From: Conidiobolus incongruus B7586
Lineage: Eukaryota > Entomophthoromycota > Entomophthoromycetes > Entomophthorales > Conidiobolaceae
Assembly (NCBI GenBank): GCA_000697335.1
Contig: JNEM01011401.1
Coordinates: 1 to 53,098 of the forward strand
Direction of reading: 5' to 3'
DNA length: 53,098 bases
In this document: positions 22,880-36,811 of the stretch, piece after piece
Layout of the letters: every line of letters begins with the position of its first letter
Numbering within the stretch: position 1 is the stretch's first letter
Notes under the pieces: model-generated
The model's database searches: none
Told to the model about the DNA's origin: nothing
Seen by the model: only the letters and a program-made list of their open reading frames with translations
Made by a program: the position numbers and the translations under genes

Positions 22880-25800
22880 CTCCCTTTAAACTTTACTTTA
22901 ATAGAGTAAAGTCTTTCTTTAAAATGATTATGATTGTTTACTAAGAAATTTTCTAAAAACTTTAAGATGTTTAATAAATACTTTATTCTCCTAAATAACT
23001 TTATTGGGAAGATAACCTTGCTAGTGTATAAGGTATTTATTTTAATTTTAGTGGTTCTTATAAGTTATAATTTTATCAACAACATATATCTTATACTATA
23101 AGTTGATAGAAAAAGGTTGTAAGTATATAGTATATTTAGGAAAATATTCTCTAGGATTTTAATATAACTTTAACAACTTTATATAGAAAACAAGGTGAAT
23201 TTATAAGTTAAGAGGTAAGAATAATTCATATATATCTAGATATAGTTTTTTATCTTTAATAAAATAAAGTTTTAATTATTTAAGTAATAGTTTATTAGTA
23301 GGTTAACTAAAGTTTTAAGGTAAATTAATTCTATCTGAAGATAATAATATTAAAGTATTAAGAGATAGAGTTAAAGTAGGTTAGGTATTTAAATTATAAT
23401 AATAAACTTGTTTATCTAAGATAAAGAAAATATAGCTTTAAGCTATAAATAGTAAAAAACACATATACTCTATAAAGTTTATAATATTAAATAAAATATC
23501 AATATTAAATGTTACATTTACAATTAAAGTAGGATATTAGTTATAATTCAAGTAAAATAGTGTTATACTAGTGGATAAGTTAATTAAATCATTAAAAGCA
23601 AATTTAAATAGAGGTAAATTCTCAACCTAATTTTCTATGTTATAATTAAAGTAAAATTTAAGTGTTTCTTTTAAAACACAAATAGCTTACTTAAATTAAC
23701 CATTAAATTATTGATAATAAGAGGTTATAAGGTTGTGTTAACAACTTAACAATTTTATAAGTGAAGACTAAAATTTATTTATAAATTTTATATCATAGTC
23801 TGTTATAATAGTTAATGGGAGCTTATAATATCTAAAGATATTCTTAATGAATAATTTAGTGATAGTTTCTAAATTAGCTTTTTTATTAGTTAGTATAAAA
23901 TATACTATTTTTGTAAATAATCTATGATAATAAAAATATAGTTGAAACTATTTAAGGTTTGTAATACTTTAGTGAAATCTATAGTAATATCAAACCAACA
24001 AGTTTAGGGAATAAGTAATAGGTTAAGATTACCAAAAAGGAATTGATTAAGAGGTTTATTAACATAATATTAATCACAAGAGCAAATATACTTCTGTATA
24101 TTTTTTTCTATATTATGTTAGTAAAAGTTATAAAAAGGTTTATAATATGTATAAAGTTAACTTTAATGGTTTAAAATAATAAAGTTATGATAAAAGTTTA
24201 ACAGTTATAATTTAATACTTGGGACATTAAAAACACAGATACATAAATTATAATAAAATAGGTTATTGTTATATAAATAATGTTTTATATAAGCTATGGT
24301 AGAAGTATTCAAGTTATAAATGTGGTTAATGATTTTTAAAGTATAATCATCACTAAAAAGTGTATTGTAAATATTATTTTCTATAGTTAACTAAAATTAT
24401 TCTAAAAAAACATTGTTTAACTTAATATAAGCTAATTTACACTTATTACAAATAAAGGTATAATTAAAATATCTAGAGATAAAATCAACAAGAATATTAA
24501 ATTTTCCTTTGATATAATAAACATATAGGTTAAATTCTTAAAGAAATTTAGTCTATAAAAACTAATGTTTAAATAAATAAAGTTGATTGTTAATCTATAT
24601 AATAGATTTGTAATCTGTGAGCATATAGATAAATTAACCTAGTATATAATAACAGAAATATTTAAGGTATTTGATAATAGCAAAAAGTTTTTATTTATAA
24701 ACTAGGTAGTTTATTTCTATAAGAGTTATTTTACAAGAATAAAATATTATGTGATAGAGGTTAAAATGTTTCAAATCTAATAATTTAAGTATTACTCCCT
24801 TCTTAACTTAATTTAAACAAGTAATATTATAATTTAAGGAATTAGGTTAACTTAACCAGCTATTAATAATAAAGCTAGAAGTATCTGTGAATAAGATTAT
24901 TAGTAATAAAAGGTTAAAACTATAAAGTACAAGGGTATTATTAATAATATTAATAATTGTTGAACAGGTAAAATATTCTAAAGGAGTTTATATCTATAAA
25001 AATAATTTATAAAGTAGGTTAGTTAATAGTAGGATATTTTTTATATAACTATCAATAAAATCCTTGAAATAGTTTTCTATATCTAAAAATAACATAAGGG
25101 AATGTTTATTAATAGGGATAGGTTAAGATTATATAGCTTTAATTTTATCTAGATCAACTTTAATTCTATCAGAAGATATAACATAATCACAAAATAAAAC
25201 TTCTGAAATAACAAAATAATATTTTAATAATTTGATAAATATTAAGTATTTATAAAAGATTTAAAAGATATACTTAATATGTTTTTAATATTATAATAAA
25301 GTTTTAAAAAATACTAGAACATCATCAAGATATAAAATAACAAAGATATCTTAAGTTTTAAAGAAAATTATATTCATTAAACAAGTTAATATAATAAGAA
25401 TATTATATAGTTTAAATAATAGAATTGTAAATTTAAAATAACTATAACAGGTATTAAATATAGTTAAAAGGATTAAATCAAGGTGTATAACTATATTATA
25501 GTATTTGTTACATATATCTAACTTGGTAAAATAATTACAACTTAAGATTTAATTATGTAATTTTAATAAGTTAGGTAGTAGTGTATAAATTTTAATAGTT
25601 ATTTTATTCAAGATATAGAAATCAACATAAAATCTTAAACCTCTATTTTTCTTTTTAATAAATAAAATAAAAAATCCTTATAAAGAAGTAGAAGGACAAA
25701 TGTAACTTTTTTCTAAAAGTTAAACAATAGTATCTTTTAGTAATTTATTTTCTTCAGCAGATATATAATAAATTAAATAATAAATAAGAGTAAAACTAAA

Positions 25801-27797
25801 AGTTAACTTAATTTTATAAACTATATTTTTCTTTAAAGGGAGTAAATCTTAAAGTTAGAAAATATCTGAATATGACATTACTATATTATATAATAGGTTA
25901 TTTAAAGATATAGAGTTGAAATTAAAATTGTTGGAGTTTAATTAAAGTGTAATTAAGTTAACAAAAATTATACTAGAAGATATAAAATCAGTAGTAAATA
26001 ATTGTTTAGTGAATGTTTTATAAGATATAACAATAGAATTAAGTTTGATAACAGGAGTTAATTTATAGTTAGCAAGAAAATTAAAGCAAGAATTATCTAG
26101 AGTTTATAATATAACAATAATAGTTTAAATAATAGTAATAAGGGTAGATTTATGATAGAAATAAAAGATAAATTTTTATTAAAGTTATTAATAGTAAATA
26201 AAGTATATAATTTAATTTAATCTATACTTAAGATAATATTATAGTTAATTAAAACACTTACTAAAGAAATATCTTTGTTGTATTTTAGGGATAAAGATAA
26301 AAAACTCTTAACTAAACTATTACTTTAATATTTAAATTTATCAGCTAATATTATAAAGATAATAAATTGATTTTTTAGTAGATAGAGTTTATTAGCTAAA
26401 GTGCTATTAATTAAGTATTTAATAGCATTTGTATTAATCAAAACATTAATTTTATAAATATTAATACTACCTTTAACAACAAAAGAAAAAGGGTTAACAT
26501 AAGGTGAATTATTAGGATATAAGATATACTTGGTAAACAATAGTTAGATTGAGTTTATTTTGTTATATTTATTATTATCATAGTTACCAAGTTTAAAATG
26601 CTTTAAAGGATAATCTTTAGCAATATGATTAACATGTGTATAACAGTAATAAAAACATCTATTCTGTTCTTTCAAGAAATTCTTGATTTTAGGATTTAAT
26701 GTTTTACCTTATATAATATAAACAGTGGATTTTTTAACTTAAGCTGAATTAATAATCATGTGATTAAAATTAGAGTTATGTGTAGAAGGTAACTTAGGGG
26801 CAATTTTCAAATTATATGTGTGATTATCTAAGATTTAGTTTAAACATTAGTTAAAGCATATAGTGCTTTTAATCAACAATATTTTATTATACACATTTTC
26901 AAATCTATTAAGTTTGATATTAATTTAGGATGCTAATAAGCTAGTGATATATGGTTTAAGTTTTTCTAAAAAGATAATATTATGTTAATATTCTAAAATA
27001 AATGATAACTAAATCTTAACATATTTTAAAACATCAATAAATTCTTAATAAAACTAGTTTGTTTTATATAAATATGTTTCAAAAAATTTCTAAAGATGTT
27101 AGCAACTAGAGTGAAGAAAAATCTTAACTAGGAAATCAACATGTTAAAAAAAATAATACATTTGATAGGTTATTCACTAGAAGATAATTTAGGATTATTT
27201 TAATTGTGTTTGTTTTACTAATCTCTTATAGTATTAGTTAAATAAGAGACAGTGATACTTACCTTATCATTTTTATTAAACTAGCAATGTTAGAAATAAT
27301 CTCAGAATAATAATTTATATATATTAAGTTTAAGTAAAGAGTATTCACCATTAAACTATTTTAAATTTTCCTAGAAGACCTTTTGAATAGGAGTTTCACT
27401 ATAATTTAGATTGATTGGTTTTTAAAGAGTAAGAGGAGAATAACATTGGTTCACCAACTTTTAGAATATATAAGCTTGATTTAAATAATCTAATCTGAAG
27501 AAAAGTTCATTTAAACTATTATCTTTGTTAATTAAATCCCTAAGTATAATAAATTAAAGTTGCTAAGTGGTTGTATCTTAAACATTAGTAAATTCTTCTA
27601 AGAGAGTTATCATCACAAGTTATAATACTAGTAAAATTAAACTAGGGTATAAGAAACAAAGAATAGGATAGGAAAAAAAAAAACAGAAAATAAGAGAAAA
27701 ACAAGAACATGAAACAAGAACTAACAAGATATAAAACTAAGGAAAATATCTAAACTAGACAAGAATTAAAAAGAATATAGTAATCTCATTACTATTA

Positions 27798-27998
27798 TAT
27801 ACTAGATGCTTACTAGATTTATTAAACTAATAGAATAAAGTTAAGGTATAGAAAAAGCTAAACCAAAAAAGGTTAATTAATAAATTAACTACACTAACAT
27901 CTACCTACTATAGAAGGTTATATTATCTAACTATTTATAAGAGAATAATTTATGTTATGATTTATAAGAATTTTAAATATAGTTATAAATTTATGACA
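27798..27998 (-). repeat. LTR of family A copy 2 (5' LTR in element sense)
   Basis: Equal in length to its partner at 22679-22879, followed by the target duplication ATTAT. Confidence 0.87.
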
Positions 27999-29592
27999 AT
28001 TATTTAGAGTATTAATATTGAAGTTAATATTTTATATTATCCTAATGCTAGAAACTAAAATAATTGTATTAAATTAAGTTGGATTATTAGTAAGTGATAA
28101 GATTAAAATATAGTTATAAAGTTTTATTGGAAATCTTTAATAGAGACTTAGTGTTATAGCTAGGTAATTAGGTAGGTTGATGAATGAATAAATAAATAAA
28201 TAGGTAGGTAAATAGATTTCTGTTATATTTCCTCCCTTTTATACTGAAATGAGAATGGATTAATTTAAGTGAAAGTAGGATAAGAGGTAAATTATAAGTA
28301 AACTAACATAAAAGGTAAATAAATATGGATTAATTAGATAGATATATAATATATTTATGGGTCGTTTAAGCTAGCTATTAATTGTAAAGCAAGAGGCATT
28401 TGTCATCATTATAACTAGGAGATTAAAATCAAATAAAATAAGGTAAAGGGTGTTAGTAATAATATAAATTAAAGTAATGAAGATAGAGTATTCATTGTAT
28501 AACTAAAACCAAAAGTTTTCTTTTTTAAGAAGATTAGTTAAAAGGGTATTAATTTCAGTAAATAATTGAATAAAATCACAGAAATAATTGGTTATACCAA
28601 GAAATAATTGAAGTAATAATATATCTATAAGGTAAAGCTACTGGTAAATATTTTAAATTTTGTTAGGGTTAATATATATACTATTAGCTAATAGAAAATA
28701 ACTATAAAAAAAGACTTTAGGTTGTATAAAAAGGTATTTGAATAATTTAATAAGAAGCTTATTTTCTTTAAAGATCTTAAATATTTAATAGTAGTGTACA
28801 ATATAATCTTTTATAATTTTAGAATAAATTAGAATGTTGTTAAAATAAGCAATTATAAAAGAATCTTAGATTTCAAAGAATAGGTTATTGATAAGTTATG
28901 AGAATATAGCAAGAGTATTATAAAGATTAAAAAAAAATACTATGAATTTATAATATCTATAACAAATATTAAAAATAGTTAATAAAATAGAATTTAGATC
29001 TATAATAACATTATAATATTTATCTTTTATATCAAGTTTAATAAAAATACTATAACCTATAATATTATCTTAAAATTTAGTTAAGTTTAGTAATAGAGTT
29101 TTATCCTTAATGGTTTTTTTGTTAAGAGCTTAATAATTAATACAGAAATATAAACTTCTATCTTTTTTTTTACAAAAAAAATAAGTAATCCTTAAAGAGA
29201 TATAGATAGTTTAATAAAACCTTTATTAAATAATTAAGACAGTGTTTTTTTAAGAATACTATTCTCTTCAAAAGTTATGTAATAAATAAAATAATATACT
29301 AGTTAAAATCTAGGTAAGTTTTATTTTAAGTTTTATATTATATTTAGGTGGTAATAAAGTTTAAAGTTAAAATAAATCTATGTATTTTTTAATTAATATA
29401 TATAATAAATAGTTAAGATTTAAATTTACATTATTGATGTTTATATTATTTAAGCTAAATTTAAAGTTATTAAGGGAACTAAGGTTTAAAAAGATTAAAC
29501 CTTTAGATTTATATTGTTCATTACTAATAATATTGCTAAAGATAGATTTAAAGAATATAAAATTACCTAATTTAATATTACTCTATATTTTT

Positions 29593-30877
29593 AATAATGG
29601 GAATTTTTTGCAATTAAAAATAAATAAACATTTGAATATATGATATATAAAAATAAATATATAATATAAATTTAATAGTTTCTTTTATTATTAATAACTT
29701 TTTGCTATACTTTTAGCAAACTTCTAACATTTAAAAAACAGTTCTTTTTATTAAAAACTGAAATTTGATGTTTTATAAACTAATTAAATTTTCCTGCAGA
29801 AATTTTCTTTCCTGCAAGTTGGTTTTTTAACTGCCTAAAGCAATTATAATCACATAAGTTATAATCACAGGAATATACTAGATGTGGTAGTTTTTTCCAG
29901 TTATTTTTAATTAGAAAATTTTTTACAACTTTAGATTTATGTATTTTGTAATTATCATGCAAAATAATAAGTCTTCTTAAATTATATTGAGAACACCAAT
30001 TAGAAATATTTTTATTTAAAAAAACAATATATAGTTTACTATTAATTAATTTTCCTTCAGGAACTAAATAAGAATAGCATATACTATCATAATCTATTAT
30101 AATAATTAACATTTGCTTATTAACAAAATGCTTATTTAAAGGGATTTGTAGAGGGGGTTGATTTAACTTAATCTAGCATTTTAATTTGTGTTTTAGTAAA
30201 GGATTATACATAAAGATTTAAGATTCATCAATTGTAATTATTCACTGTAAAAGTTTAAGCTTCTAGTAATATTTCAATAGGTTTTGTTTAGTAATAGCTA
30301 CTCTAACTTTTTTTAAGCTTTAGTTAAATTATAAGGTACCTATTTTATATTTTTATTTATTAATTTTAGTTTAAACTTTAAAATATATAAAATACTTATA
30401 AAACTAATATTAAAGTGCTTAGATAATTCTCTAGCTGAAATAAAAAGGTGCTTTTCAGTATATTTTTTCACTCTATTTATAATTGAAAGAGTAACAGTTA
30501 AAGTTAGTTTTCTAGATTTTAGCAGGTTTTGAATAGTTTCTCTCTTAGCCTTAAAGTAATTTACCTAGCAATAAATTGTTGATTTAGATAATACTTCATT
30601 ACCAAAAGCTACTTGTAAATTTTAAATAATTTTAGAGGGTTTATGGTTAAGTTTTACTAATACCAAAATAAAAAACTTTTGATGATTACTATTTGGTTTA
30701 AGCATGATTAAATTAAACAACCAATTTTAAAAAGTTAATTTTTTAATCAAAAAAACTAATATATATATATATATATATATTAAAAATATATAATTTCCTA
30801 TTAACTTTGTATATATTTATTTATTTCAAATTAATAATATGTTTGAAAAATCAGAAATTAAAAAATTTCCCATTATT
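29593..30877 (-). mobile_element. Decayed mariner-like DNA transposon inside family B
   Basis: Inverted ends AATAATGGGAATTTTTT (from 29593) and AATAATGGGAAATTTTT (reverse complement from 30877) enclose 1285 bases, the usual mariner length. The minus strand carries a mariner transposase: start MLKPNSNHQ near 30705, a helix-turn-helix region with ISARELSKHFNIS near 30410-30450, then an open stretch of 110 codons (30112-29780) with YLVPEGKLINSKLYIV, the catalytic LIILHDN and a C-terminal block resembling YSPDLAPSDYHLF followed by QLAGKK. In that last block the residues read SCDYNLCDYNCF, so the third Asp is kept. Several in-frame stops in the first half show it is inactive. A (TA)n run lies at 30758-30780. 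No clear TA duplication is visible. Confidence 0.8.
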
Positions 30878-32428
30878 TCAAATTCAAGGTAATAGTTAAT
30901 TTATGTTTAGTTTAGTATTAATTATCTTTATATATAGATTAAAGTAGTTTTGTTTTAATAAGAATAAACTACAAATAGTATAAGAATGTTAAGGCTTTTT
31001 TAATTATTATTTAAAATGGTAAATAGTTATAAATTTATAGAGAATTAAAGATTAAATTATACTATAGGGGTGTAATTATAAACTAAAAAGTTTTATGGTA
31101 ATTAGATATTAGTGATAAAATAGTAATAATATACTTAAAAGATTATAAAGTTGTTTTATCTTTTAAGGTAATATTAATAGGTTTTAGAATTATTTTAAGG
31201 TTTAATAAAAAAACTAAATCTTTATTAATTATATAGTTATTAGTTTTAATGTTAATAAATATAGTGATAGATTTAAAGTTTAAGTGTTTAGTAGTTAAAA
31301 GAAATATAATATTACTAGTAAATTTGGTTTGCTAACTAATAAAAGGTGTAAAACTAACAAAAGTAGTTAGCTTATTAGTTTTTACTATTGGTTTTATTTT
31401 TTTAAAGGTAAGTTAGGGGTTGTTTAAGTGTTAAGTTAATTATTATTAGGGTAATTTTTTAAGTAATAACCACTATTAATTTTACAGCAATAAAAACAGC
31501 TATTGTTTTTAAAAAGGTATTTGTATTCTTATTGTGTTAAAAGTTTTAATAGTTGATTATTAAGTATATTATGTAAATAAGTGTTATTGATAACTATATT
31601 ATTTAGGTTATAGTTAATAGGTGTTTAATTAATATAATGATAGTAAACATTAGTAGGATAATATTTGTAATAATTAAGATATTAATAATAATAATAAAAT
31701 TTGTTAAAACAGATAGCTATATTAGTGATGTTTTAAAATAAATCTTTCTGTGGATTTATTTGTTAAAGTATATTATAACAAAGGTAAAACTTTAATTTAT
31801 CTAAAAAGTATATATTATGATTAAGTTCCTATCTTAAAGGTAATTGATTCTTATAATAGTAAATTTATTTAATAAATTCTTAAACAAATTGTTTGTAAAC
31901 TAAACTTTTTAATTTATTATACAGAAATATAACATTGTTAGCAGGGTAATATTCTTAGTATAATTCTCTAATAAGATTTCTAAAGGTTTGAATGTTTTCA
32001 TTAGGGTATTTATTTAAAGATACTTGGGTGTAAATTTATTGATGATATTTGAACCAATTTTGTGTATTTCTAGTAAAAAACTAGGATGCTATTAATAATT
32101 TATCTTTTACACTATAGCTAATTATATTAAAATAATTGTTTAATGTGTTTTTGTAGTTTTGAAAAGTGTTAGTAGATTGTTATTTATTGTAATTATAGAG
32201 TTTTTCACAAAATAGTTTTTATATTAAAGTTTTATATTAACTAATAGTTAATTAAACAACATTGTTGTTGTTGATGTTTATGGTTGATATATTATATATA
32301 TATATGGGTATCAAGTTGAGAAAATTGATTTTGGTTAATTAAACTATTAACAAGCAGTTAAATTCAAGGTGATTTGAGTTCTTAGTTTTTTTAGTGTTGG
32401 TGTAAAGATTAAGTGTTTGCTGCTACTA

Positions 32429-32645
32429 TATAATAAGGTTAATGTATATAAGTTGTTTCAATGTAAACAGTGTGGGAAAAAATCTTTGTTTATTTGGTAA
32501 TGGTTTTTTTATTTATATGTAAGAGTTGGTAAAGATTCAAAGATAAAATAAAACAAGATAAAATCAAGTAAATAAAGAGATAAGATAAAGCAAGTAGATA
32601 TGATTGATATGTTATGATAATGATATAGTGATCTGATTTATAATA
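32429..32645 (-). repeat. LTR of family B (5' LTR in element sense)
   Basis: 217 bases, partner of 20529-20746. It closes the nest of mobile elements. Confidence 0.87.
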
Positions 32646-34812
32646 TATGATAAGGTTTTAATAGATATATTGGATTATTAATTTAACTCTTTTAAGTTGC
32701 TTATATATTTATTAAAGTTAACATAACAATACTTAGTTTATTTTTATATTATATTCTCTTAAATTCAACTGAACTTATCAACAATGCAATTTTATACTCT
32801 GAAAATACTATTATTATAATTTTAATTAGAAATTTCAATTATTAGCAATAATTATTAGATTTTGAAACAAGAAATATTCAAATAATAGGCAAAAGAGTTA
32901 TAATAAATATAGATAATAACATCATTAGTGTTCATTAATAAATCATTATTTTTCCTCTGATATTTTACCTGTTTAATATTCTGAATTTTGTTAATGTAAT
33001 AGCATAGATCTAAATTGATTATACATTTAAATTTAAAAATATTATAATCAAAATAACAATTGAGTGGTTATTACATAATATATTTGAAATTAAACAAACT
33101 ATGATAATATGCCAATGAAAGCAAGATTCATTTTTTAATACTTGTCATAAATTAATCTGTACTATTTAGACGATATACATGAATAATAATTAACAATGGT
33201 TTTTATTTACATTGCCAAATAAATCAAAGTTTTAGTATGCTAATATTTCAAAGTCTAATCCCAGTCAATTGATATCTATTCATTAATCAAGTTTCATTAA
33301 TAAATATATTTTAAATATATAAGATCATATTGTTTATATAATATTTCGCAATTTTAGTCAATGATCAAAAATCAGTAGTTTATTACATTTTGACTAGTGT
33401 TATTCATTAAATATATAATATATTAATTAAATTCATATAATAAGATATGTAATGATTAGCTATATTTAATGGGAATGCTTCCATATAAATTATTCTTGAA
33501 TTATATTAAATTTGTGAATACATATATAATCAAACTACTCTAATTAAATTGAATAATCATATGGTTTTGCTTACATTTCAAAAATTTTTTACTATTTTAA
33601 AAATATTTTCTATTTCAGATATTTTTAAGTGAAAAAATGAATTTCTGATCACATGACAAACTTGAATTGATGAAAGTTATAATAATGGTAATGGTATAGT
33701 ATACAAATAAAAGTCACGATGAAACTATCAATATCTCTTTATATACATCAAGAGTGTTTAATTATTATATGTATTATATAATTTTCCAATTTGGTTTAAT
33801 CATTTACATAATGAATATAGTAATGATTAAATCAAATATTTACGCTTAAAATGACCAGAGTGAAAAGTAAAATAAATCTATTTTAATATTTTTTAAATTG
33901 GTAGACTATAATTTTCATATTTAATCAATTGAAAAATATATCAAGTTATGATAACTAGTAATGCCTACTTAAATATAAATTATAATAAAGGTTTCCAATA
34001 TTTACATTTAATGTGAAATTGATAAAATTCCATTATTTTTTTTAATTTCTGAACAGAGAAAAGTTCAAAAGAATTTAAGTAATTCCCAATTTGCAAATAT
34101 AAAATCCTTTTGAATTCCTCAATTTCATAATTGAAATTATTGATATTTTTCAAATTTATGATAGATATGTTTGAAATATTCGGGTTTTATAATTTGTCAA
34201 ACTTCTAATATGAAATCATTTCATAAGTTTAATTGAATACCAAGAAATTTTGATCAAAACCGTAACACTATATGTTATATTAATAAGTACATTTAAATGA
34301 TTAGATATTCAATGAAAAATGAATACAAATCATCATAGTGAAAATGATTTTGATTTTTATTGTTGAAGTAGATTATTTAATACTAATAACAAACTGTCTA
34401 ATGTTAGAATGGTAGCTCGGCAATTTAATCATATGACCTGAATAAGCTATTCATTTCGTTAAATAAATATCCTTAAAAAGCAACAGAAACTCTAATTCAA
34501 AAATCACGTATAAATTAAAATGACTACAATCCCATTACTTTGCAATATCATCAATGAAATCATTTATATTTCTCATTTATCAACAATCATTTACATTTAC
34601 CAACTTATTTAACTATTTTTAAGAAAATTATTATTTCTTTACAAAATTAATAGAATTTATTATTATTAATATTGTTATTCACCAGTCACTTTAATACGAA
34701 ATACTTTTTATTTTTGTTCTTTATTCAAGTCACTATTAATAAACACTTACTTGTTACTGTGTAACACTTTAGAGAATATTCTAACGATTGATCATTTTCC
34801 CAATTTAATTTG
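32646..34812. other. Long intergenic region between the transposon nest and WDR20/CreC
   Basis: 2.2 kb with no reading frame, repeat pair or RNA gene that I can support. It is host-like rather than element-like in that scattered CpG dinucleotides reappear. The promoter of the downstream plus-strand gene lies in it. Confidence 0.5.
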
Positions 34813-36811
34813 ATGACTACACATTTAAATGAACAGCCCAATCCACCGATACCTCCTAAACCCGGCCAACAAAATTCAATTGTAGGAGTAGCAGCAAGTG
34901 GCGTCCAGGAATTCGTTTCTGCAGAAGGTCGTTATACATTAAAAGAGGATGTATTCCTTGGTGGAGTCGAACCTATTGGAATGTTAAATCCTGTAGGCAC
35001 CAGTGTATCTTTAATTTTTGTCAAATTTAAGCAATCTAACACAAAATCGGGCATCTTAAGTAATTTGTCCACATCAAATAAAGACGATAAAGACAGGTCT
35101 AATTCTCCAATTGAAAATCAAAGTCATCCCATTACAGTTGTAGTTGAAGAAGATAATGATGAAAATAAATCTCAGAATAATACTAATGGTACTGATTCAC
35201 CAACGCCGGGGACTGTTACTCGTCAAACTAGCTCTTTCAGTCTCAAGAAAGCTTCTCCATTCAGTTCTAATGACAAATCAAAAGAGAAGGAAGAAGACCA
35301 GGGTTTTTCACTCTTCGCACCCAACCGACGCAAAAAATCTAAAAACAACATTGCCAAGACTAATTCCAGTTTAGTGACCAAAATTGTAGCCCACCAACAT
35401 TTGGCCAAAATCTTAGCTTCTAAACAGAATGATGAAACCTATGTATTTTATAACGTTGGGAAGAGCTTTATTTGGAGTGACTTACACAATCCAACTGTAA
35501 TTTGAATTTTAGTATATATTATTAAATGAATACTAATAATATTTGGTTTCTTTACTATTTTAGGAAGCTTTATCACAAATCCAATTTACAAAAGCATTTC
35601 CCACCTGTCATGACATTAATGCTTTGACAAGAAGTGGTGACCACCTAGATGTGATTATTGGTCTATCTACTGGTGATATTGTCTACTTTGATCCTCTCGG
35701 TAACAAGTACAGTCGCATTAACAAACAGGGTATTATCAACACAACTGCTGTTACAAGTATCAAATGGATTCCTGGTTCTGAAACTCAAATCCTTGCATCT
35801 CACCAAGACGGTTCTATCATAAAATATGATAAGGAAAAAGATGATATAGCCTTTACTCCCTCAACGCCTAATGAAAACTGTATGTTTTACGTTTCCAAGC
35901 ACTCTAAATCCAATAGTAAGTACAACCCACTCTCTCATTGGCAAGTTGCCACCAAAGCTATTGTTTCATTTGCATTCTCGCCTGACTTTCAGCATATTGC
36001 CGCCGTTGGTTTGGATGGTGGATTAAGAGTAATTGACTTCAATCAGGAGATTCTAGAGGATGTTTATAGTAGTTACTTTGGAGGACTAACATGTGTTTGT
36101 TGGAGTCCTGATGGTAAATATATTCTGGTAATTGATCAATTGATTGTCTTTCATAAAGTTTTCATAATAAATTATTTATTAGAGTGGTGGCCAAGATGAC
36201 TTGGTTACGATTTGGTCTTATCATGAACAAAGAATTGTTGCTAGATGCCAAGGTCACAGTTCCTGGGTAAACATTTTTCTATATCATTATAAATATACTC
36301 ACCTTACCGAACTTGTTAAATTCTAGGTGACTGGAGTTGCTTTTGATCCTTGGAGATGTGATGAGAAGAATTATCGATTTGGAAGTGTTGGAGAAGATAC
36401 TAAACTCCTTTTGTGGGATTTTTCTGTCAGTGCACTTCCAAGAGTGAAATCCGTAAGTTTTACAATTTTTCTATTAAATTCGAAGGATTAAATGACACTT
36501 TCTATTATTAGAGAAGAAGAGGTAGTCAGTCTGCCCACTCTCATCACTCTGCTACACCTGGCAATAAATCCCATATGAAGCCTTCACTCCATGCACTATC
36601 ATTAAGAAACCAAGTCGTTATGCTTCAACCTACTATGGTAACTCCATATTAAATGAACAAATGATTTATATATTAACTTTAAAATGATTAGGCTGAGTTC
36701 TTACATAATGATCCGCTAAATTCTGTGGTATTCAGAGAAAATCACATTATCACAACTTGTAGAAAAGGTCATATCAAAGTTTGGAATCGACCATCTTTAC
36801 CCGTGTTATGA
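34813..36811 (+). CDS. WDR20/CreC-family WD40 protein, 6 exons
   Basis: Members of this family (animal WDR20, Aspergillus CreC) bind and activate USP12/46- or CreB-type deubiquitinases; CreC acts in carbon catabolite repression. Exons: 34813-35496, 35564-36127, 36183-36266, 36327-36452, 36512-36637 and 36692-36811, giving 567 residues with consistent phases. The first 200 residues are disordered and Pro/Ser-rich (PPIPPKPG near the start). WD repeats follow: [114 protein letters not shown] and a final repeat with [11 protein letters not shown]. These blocks are highly typical of the family. A TTG precedes the first ATG, so the ATG at 34813 is the start. The gene is intact. Confidence 0.93.

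Larger units (their letters stand above)
22679..27998 (-). mobile_element. Fossil Ty3/gypsy-like LTR retrotransposon, family A copy 2, nested in family B
   Basis: It is collinear with family A copy 1 (640-5947) over its whole length, with 201-base LTRs at 22679-22879 and 27798-27998 and the same purine tract after the left LTR. Flanks ACTAT (22674-22678) and ATTAT (27999-28003) are a target duplication with one transition. It lies wholly inside the family B element, so it inserted later. It is broken by many dozens of lesions. LTR divergence is about 15%. Confidence 0.88.
20529..32645 (-). mobile_element. Fossil Ty3/gypsy-like LTR retrotransposon, family B, with two nested insertions
   Basis: Direct repeats at 20529-20746 and 32429-32645 bound the element. 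A purine tract (TAAGGGGAG on the minus strand) touches the left LTR, so it runs on the minus strand. Flanks TATAA (20524-20528) and TATGA (32646-32650) form a 5-base target duplication with one transition. Its own sequence is 20747-22678, 28004-29592 and 30878-32428; weak gypsy-type reverse transcriptase similarity lies near 28.7-29.1 kb. Family A copy 2 (22679-27998) and a mariner element (29593-30877) have landed inside it. Without them it would be about 5.5 kb. It is broken throughout by many dozens of lesions, with no intact protein. About 9% LTR divergence. Confidence 0.85.

Noticed and set aside
26325-26540. 71-codon minus-strand frame in family A copy 2
   Set aside because: It is a chance open piece within a fossil LTR element, not a separate gene.
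29434-29643. 69-codon plus-strand frame
   Set aside because: It is antisense to the decayed minus-strand family B element and low in complexity.
20529-32645. Possible novel giant element or gene cluster suggested by a 12-kb gene-free block
   Set aside because: It resolves fully into one LTR element of about 5.5 kb plus a nested LTR element and a mariner, each with matching ends.
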